Of a stretch of 7,960 bases of DNA, positions 5,088 through 7,960 are shown piece after piece. Location: the NCBI GenBank assembly GCA_002368685.1, contig DFEN01000106.1, positions 1 to 7,960 of the forward strand. The letters are read 5' to 3'. This DNA is from Lachnospiraceae bacterium UBA3801. Lineage in GTDB: Bacteria; Bacillota; Clostridia; Lachnospirales; Lachnospiraceae. The translations under genes were made by a program, and so were the position numbers. The notes under the pieces are model-generated. The model made no database searches. It saw only the letters and a program-made list of their open reading frames with translations, and was not told the origin of the DNA. The number at the start of each line of letters is the position of its first letter. Position 1 is the first letter of the stretch.

Positions 5088-5186
5088 AACAACTTGCGAC
5101 GTTTTATAACAAAAGGTTCTTTATTTGTTTTATCTTTGCATCAAGAAAGATGAGCGAGGGCTCAAAAGAAAGTGGAGGTAGAACAA

Positions 5187-6050
5187 ATGAAGAACTTTTT
5201 TAAACAGGTAGGAAAAGCATTTTGCTATTTCGGAGTTTACATGGTGTGCCAGATGGTGGCAACGGTGATTATGATGGCAGGTTGCTCGGTGCTGCTTGGA
5301 TTCAAAGCAGGTGTGGCAGGTGAAACAGCAGTCAACAAAGCATCTATGGGAGCGGCAGTTGAAGAAATGATACTTGGCAACATGGGTATAGCGCTTATTA
5401 TAAATGCAGTACTCGCCCTTGTTATCTACTTGATTGTTATGAAGGTCAGAAAGCATAAGTTCACCGAAGAAGTTGCAATTAAGAAGGTTGGAGTTAAGAC
5501 AATCATCCTTGCTGTAGCGGCTGCGATTGGTGCGATATGTGTTATAGATTATGGTGTGGATCTTCTTCCTATTCCTGAAGCTCTTATGAATGGACTTGAG
5601 GAGAGTACAGGTGAAGTTGCGGGAATGCCATTTTGGCAGAGCGTTGTTGCGGCATCCATCATTGTTCCAATAATGGAAGAAATAGTTTTCAGAGGCTTCA
5701 TGTTCTCTAGACTTGATAAGGCTATGCCAACATGGCTGGCAGTGATTATTACATCTGTTACATTTGGACTTGTTCATGGTCAGATGATCTGGGCGCTTCT
5801 TGCAACTCTTACAGGTGTGGTACTGAATATCGTTAGAATTAAGACTGGATCAATTGTTCCAACAATTGTAATGCATATGGTTAACAATTCACTTGCATCA
5901 CTAGTTCCAGAAGGGGCTCTTGATTTTGAGGTTCCAACTGTTGCTGTTGTAATTTGCGGTGCAGTACTTCTCACAGTTTCACTTTACTTCATCGGAAGAG
6001 GTGAGAAGAAGGATGAAGATGCTGAGGTTGTAGTTGCAAGCGTAGCGTAG
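5187..6050 (+). CDS. CPBP-family intramembrane glutamic endopeptidase (Abi/CAAX type)
   Basis: A 287-residue polytopic membrane protein with about seven hydrophobic segments. The three CPBP signatures are in order: EEIVFRG (Glu164, Glu165, Arg169), FGLVH (193-197) and HMVNN (His230, Asn234), the predicted metal-free glutamate active site of the Rce1-like fold. Family roles include bacteriocin immunity, prenyl-protein or peptide processing and anti-sigma degradation; nothing nearby fixes the substrate. The C-terminus is charged (GRGEKKDEDAE) and ends VVVASVA. ATG 5187 follows GGAGG (5174-5178) by 8 nt. The GTG at 5172 overlaps that site and is not used as start. It sits alone between its own promoter and a GGGACGGTTC repeat. 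Confidence 0.9.
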   Translation: MKNFFKQVGKAFCYFGVYMVCQMVATVIMMAGCSVLLGFKAGVAGETAVNKASMGAAVEEMILGNMGIALIINAVLALVIYLIVMKVRKHKFTEEVAIKKVGVKTIILAVAAAIGAICVIDYGVDLLPIPEALMNGLEESTGEVAGMPFWQSVVAASIIVPIMEEIVFRGFMFSRLDKAMPTWLAVIITSVTFGLVHGQMIWALLATLTGVVLNIVRIKTGSIVPTIVMHMVNNSLASLVPEGALDFEVPTVAVVICGAVLLTVSLYFIGRGEKKDEDAEVVVASVA

Positions 6051-6056
6051 TAATTG

Positions 6057-6083
6057 TGCAAATAGGGACGGTTCTCTTTTGCA
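6057..6083. repeat. GGGACGGTTC-family dispersed palindromic repeat, copy 3
   Basis: TGCAAA (6057-6062) and TTTGCA (6078-6083) flank the core GGGACGGTTC (6065-6074). The first 20 nt, TGCAAATAGGGACGGTTCTC, recur exactly in inverted orientation at 7935-7954. The two bracket the rhodanese lipoprotein and the convergent regulator operon. Confidence 0.7.
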
Positions 6084-6106
6084 TAGTGAGTAAATAGTGT
6101 TATAGT
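6079..6106 (+). promoter_or_regulatory. Promoter of the rhodanese lipoprotein gene, -35 inside the repeat
   Basis: TTGCAT (6079-6084), a 16-nt spacer and TATAGT (6101-6106) with an upstream TG at 6098-6099 (extended -10). The -35 is made from the right arm of the palindromic repeat. The start of transcription would be near 6113, just ahead of the ribosome binding site GAGGAGGAG (6122-6130). Confidence 0.5.
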
Positions 6107-6135
6107 AGGAGGAGGATGTTTGAGGAGGAGAATGG

Positions 6136-7008
6136 ATGAGTAAAATGAATTGGAATTATAGAAAGCATTTGATGACAGGTCTTCTGCTGGTGATTACATT
6201 TTCTGTAATGACAGGGTGTTCCTCGAAGGATGAGAATAGTGAAGGGACGGGAGAACCTACAACTGCAGAATCGTCTGCGACGTCAGAATCTTCCGCAACT
6301 TCGGAATCCGCCTCAACCGAAGCTCCGCTAGAGGTGGATGGATATCGTCAGATTAATCAAACGACTGCTCAGAAAATGATGGATGAAAATGAGGGCTATA
6401 TCATTTTGGATGTTAGGACGGAGGAGGAGTATAATGACGGGCACATTCCTGATGCGGTGCTCCTTCCTAATGAAAGCATAGGCGAGACGGATGATATAGA
6501 ACTGCTTCCGGATAAGGATCAGCTGATATTTGTTTACTGCAGAAGTGGTAGGCGTAGTAAGGAAGCGTCGAAGAAGCTTGCGGATCTTGGATATACAAAT
6601 GTATATGAATTTGGTGGGATAATAGATTGGGCAGGTCCCACTGTAAAGGAGAAAACATCGGATATGAAGCTTACAATAGGAAATGAAGAAGTGGCGGTTG
6701 ATTGGGAAGATAACGAATCTGTAAATGCTATAAAAGAGATGACGGAGGAAGGCCCAGTGACCATTCAACTTTCAATGTATGGTGGAAATGAACAAGTTGG
6801 TTCTATTGGAACAACTCTTCCAAGTGACGACAAGAATACAACAACAAATGCAGGGGACATTGTCCTTTATAACAGTAGTAACATAGTTATTTTCTATGGC
6901 TCTAATACTTGGAACTATACAAGACTTGGAAAGGTCACGGACAAAACAGCTGATGAGATGACAGAGCTTCTGAGTAATGGAGATGTAACGATTACACTGA
7001 GTAAGTAA
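6136..7008 (+). CDS. Lipoprotein with rhodanese domain fused to a cyclophilin-like domain
   Basis: A 290-residue protein. An N-terminal lipoprotein signal ends in MTGC (Cys28). A Ser/Thr/Glu linker with near-repeats (SSATSESSATSESAS, 46-60) leads to a rhodanese domain at about 66-170 with ILDVRTEEEYNDGHIP (90-105), the active-site loop CRSGRR (Cys135) and FGGIIDW (159-165). From about 176 a cyclophilin-like domain follows, with GPVTIQLSMYGG, VGSIGTTLP, AGDIVLYNSSNIVIFYGSN (239-257) and YTRLGKV. The protein is predicted to sit outside the membrane. Rhodaneses move sulfane sulfur or sense redox or oxyanion stress; the cyclophilin-like domain is usually found alone and its role is unclear. The start is ATG 6136, with GAGGAGGAG 5 nt upstream. 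Its 3' end converges on the regulator gene 40 nt away, with no clear terminator between them. Confidence 0.88.
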   Translation: MSKMNWNYRKHLMTGLLLVITFSVMTGCSSKDENSEGTGEPTTAESSATSESSATSESASTEAPLEVDGYRQINQTTAQKMMDENEGYIILDVRTEEEYNDGHIPDAVLLPNESIGETDDIELLPDKDQLIFVYCRSGRRSKEASKKLADLGYTNVYEFGGIIDWAGPTVKEKTSDMKLTIGNEEVAVDWEDNESVNAIKEMTEEGPVTIQLSMYGGNEQVGSIGTTLPSDDKNTTTNAGDIVLYNSSNIVIFYGSNTWNYTRLGKVTDKTADEMTELLSNGDVTITLSK

Positions 7009-7048
7009 TAATAAATAAGGTGAATAAAATGGAAGGTCGAGGAATCGA

Positions 7049-7255
7049 TTAATCTTCAACATACTCCAGGATATCTCCTGGCTGACAGTCAAGTGCAGAA
7101 CATATAGCATTTAGGGTAGAGAAGCGTATAGCGCTTACTTTACCCGTTTTTAATTTAGATAGATTGACGTTGCTGACACCCACCTTCTCGCTTAGTTCAT
7201 TGAGACTCATTTTTCTATCCGCCATAACGCGGTCTAATCTTAGTATTATAGCCAT
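7049..7255 (-). CDS. Small XRE/Cro-C1 family regulator (YozG type)
   Basis: A 68-residue protein that is essentially one helix-turn-helix domain: LRLDRVMADRKMSLNELSEK, VGVSNVNLSKLKTGKV (25-40) for the recognition region, then FSTLNAICSALDCQPGDILEY (46-66) typical of the YozG-like Cro/C1 subfamily. The start at 7255 is set by GAGGT (7263-7267 on the minus strand). The fuller frame to 7306 overlaps the upstream gene and has no site. It lies 10 nt after the DUF2975 gene, the classic pairing of this regulator, and probably represses or tunes their shared promoter through the TTATCG/CGATAA operators at 7891-7928. Confidence 0.88.
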   Translation of the reverse strand: MAIILRLDRVMADRKMSLNELSEKVGVSNVNLSKLKTGKVSAIRFSTLNAICSALDCQPGDILEYVED

Positions 7256-7265
7256 AGTTCGTACC

Positions 7266-7784
7266 TCACAGAGTTTCGTCGGATTCCTGTTGCAACATAG
7301 CACCATATTTTATGATATATGCAAGGAAGAAGATAAGTAGTCCATTTATCATTGCTACTGGTGAGATCATTGATAGAAATATTCCATCAGCACTAAACCC
7401 TGTAATGGCATGTGCTATGAAACCAGGGAGAAAACTACCAAGTATCATTAATCCACCTATAATCCTAACTAGTGTAATGTTAAATGATGAAAAAGGAACA
7501 CCAGATTTTGCTATTCTGAAAAAAAGGATTGCGGCAATTATCATGAGTGTCATTGATAGTAAAGCAGTTAATCCATTTCTAAGGTATGCATTTTTGGCGG
7601 CTGCCACTGCAGTATTACCTTCGATAGTAATCTCCTCACCATTTGCATCTCTTCCTACATATATGTATTGTGAAACCAGATACATAAAGGTAAGAACTCC
7701 ATTGAAGATAGCTGCAAGTATGCAGAGTATTCCGATTACTAAGCTGCCGTTTTTCATTTTCGATATTATTTGTTCTTTATTCAT
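7266..7784 (-). CDS. DUF2975 (YoaS-type) membrane protein
   Basis: A 172-residue protein with four predicted membrane segments: about 15-38 (LVIGILCILAAIFNGVLTFM), 74-92, 107-131 and 138-158. A polar loop (VGRDANGEEITIEGNTAVAA) lies between the first two. The order fits DUF2975/YoaS proteins, which are found next to YozG-type regulators in Firmicutes. Function is unknown. The start at 7784 follows GGAGG (7790-7794) with 5-nt spacing; a longer frame to 7826 precedes that site. It is the first gene of a two-gene operon with the regulator, from the near-consensus promoter at 7855-7883. Confidence 0.85.
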   Translation of the reverse strand: MNKEQIISKMKNGSLVIGILCILAAIFNGVLTFMYLVSQYIYVGRDANGEEITIEGNTAVAAAKNAYLRNGLTALLSMTLMIIAAILFFRIAKSGVPFSSFNITLVRIIGGLMILGSFLPGFIAHAITGFSADGIFLSMISPVAMINGLLIFFLAYIIKYGAMLQQESDETL

Positions 7785-7820
7785 AAAAACCTCCACTGGT
7801 AAAAATAGTATTACGCTTTT

Positions 7821-7841
7821 CTGCAACCCGGGTTATAGCAG
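7821..7841 (-). other. Dyad in the DUF2975 operon leader
   Basis: AACCCGGGTT (7825-7834) is a perfect palindrome, with outer CTGC (7821-7824) and GCAG (7838-7841) arms separated by a 3-nt bulge. It lies in the predicted 5' untranslated region. It could be a small RNA hairpin or a protein site. Confidence 0.4.
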
Positions 7842-7846
7842 TTTTC

Positions 7847-7864
7847 GTGATATGATAATATCAC
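7847..7864. promoter_or_regulatory. 7-bp inverted repeat overlapping the minus-strand -10
   Basis: GTGATAT (7847-7853) and ATATCAC (7858-7864) flank GATA. The dyad covers the -10 hexamer (7855-7860) of the regulator operon, a position where bound protein would block RNA polymerase. Confidence 0.45.
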
Positions 7865-7883
7865 TGTACTTTATGATTGTCAA
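7855..7883 (-). promoter_or_regulatory. Near-consensus sigma-A promoter of the DUF2975-XRE operon
   Basis: On the minus strand, a perfect TTGACA (7878-7883), a 17-nt spacer and TATTAT (7855-7860). Transcription would begin near 7848, about 64 nt before the DUF2975 start. Such a strong promoter is consistent with control by repression. Confidence 0.8.
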
Positions 7884-7890
7884 TAGAAAA

Positions 7891-7928
7891 TTATCGATAA
7901 ACGATAAATTATTATCGCGAAACGATGT
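7891..7928. promoter_or_regulatory. Tandem operators for the XRE regulator
   Basis: TTATCGATAAACGATAA (7891-7907) is a 6-bp inverted repeat with 5-nt spacer. TTATCGCGAAACGATGT (7912-7928) is a second, imperfect copy (right half 4 of 6). They start 21 bp apart, two helical turns, directly upstream of the minus-strand -35, fitting cooperative dimers of the small regulator. The assignment to this regulator is inferred from proximity. Confidence 0.6.
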
Positions 7929-7934
7929 GAATGT

Positions 7935-7954
7935 GAGAACCGTCCCTATTTGCA
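7935..7954. repeat. GGGACGGTTC-family dispersed repeat, copy 4 (minus orientation)
   Basis: Exact inverted copy of 6057-6076. The right arm seen in copy 3 (TTTTGCA) is not matched on its left, where ATGT precedes the repeat, so the palindrome is incomplete here. Confidence 0.65.
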
Positions 7955-7960
7955 TATATG

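Noticed and set aside
5130..5777. Long minus-strand open frame of 215 codons opposite the CPBP gene
   Set aside because: Composition rich in Cys, His and Asn is typical of an antisense shadow; the plus-strand frame has full CPBP motifs and a good ribosome binding site.
5187..6050. CPBP protease as a phage abortive-infection gene
   Set aside because: The old Abi label is a family name; nothing nearby links it to phage defence, so no such role is claimed.
6116..6139. Seven-codon leader ORF (MFEEENG) overlapping the rhodanese start by ATGA
   Set aside because: Its ribosome binding site would be only 2-3 nt from the ATG, and the predicted transcript starts almost at the same place.
6328..6768. 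Minus-strand open frame of 146 codons opposite the rhodanese gene
   Set aside because: Shadow of a well-supported gene, with no family resemblance.
7029..7052. Seven-codon ORF (MEGRGID) after the rhodanese gene
   Set aside because: Too short and runs into the convergent regulator gene; an AAGGTG upstream is not enough support.

Overview
The window is AT-rich, low-GC DNA with strong AGGAGG-type ribosome binding sites, extended TGnTATAAT promoters and gene families common in Clostridia. A Lachnospiraceae-like Firmicute (Butyrivibrio/Pseudobutyrivibrio type) is the best guess. No rRNA, tRNA, CRISPR array, intact transposase or phage structural gene was found. It reads as an accessory or hypervariable stretch of many short genes with separate signals.

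Region 1 (1-1832) begins with a dispersed GGGACGGTTC repeat and the terminator of an off-window gene. It then holds two genes that each lie behind a copy of the same 58-bp promoter-containing direct repeat (78-135 and 1294-1351; 53/58 identical by hand count). The first gene encodes a shortened PolC-like protein. It keeps the polymerase core motifs (GTRGT, INPLP, FPKAHA), has lost two of the three catalytic aspartates, and lacks the exonuclease, PHP and clamp-binding parts. The second encodes a stand-alone HIRAN-domain protein. A 43-codon Pro/Gln/Ser/Tyr-rich ORF with a good ribosome binding site follows. The shared control element suggests one co-regulated DNA-metabolism or genome-maintenance response, and this is the best candidate for an undescribed system here.

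Region 2 (1833-3544) has a largely non-coding stretch with a promoter and a very short ORF, then a small membrane/coiled-coil protein and a 103-nt inverted-repeat element. A compact run of four tiny genes follows (75-aa hypothetical, cysteine-free ArsC/Spx-like protein, DUF3006-like protein, orphan Rpn-nuclease-like tail), closed by a strong terminator.

Region 3 (3545-6050) holds a LURP-one/Tubby-like (YxjI-type) protein, a small lipoprotein, a macrodomain ADP-ribose hydrolase-like protein and a CPBP-family membrane protease.

Region 4 (6057-7954) is bounded by an exact 20-bp inverted repeat of the GGGACGGTTC family. It contains a rhodanese plus cyclophilin-like lipoprotein and a convergent operon for a DUF2975 membrane protein (YoaS type) and its small XRE regulator (YozG type). 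That operon has a near-consensus promoter and two TTATCG-n5-CGATaa operators 21 bp apart.

All family assignments come from reading motifs by eye; no database search was possible.
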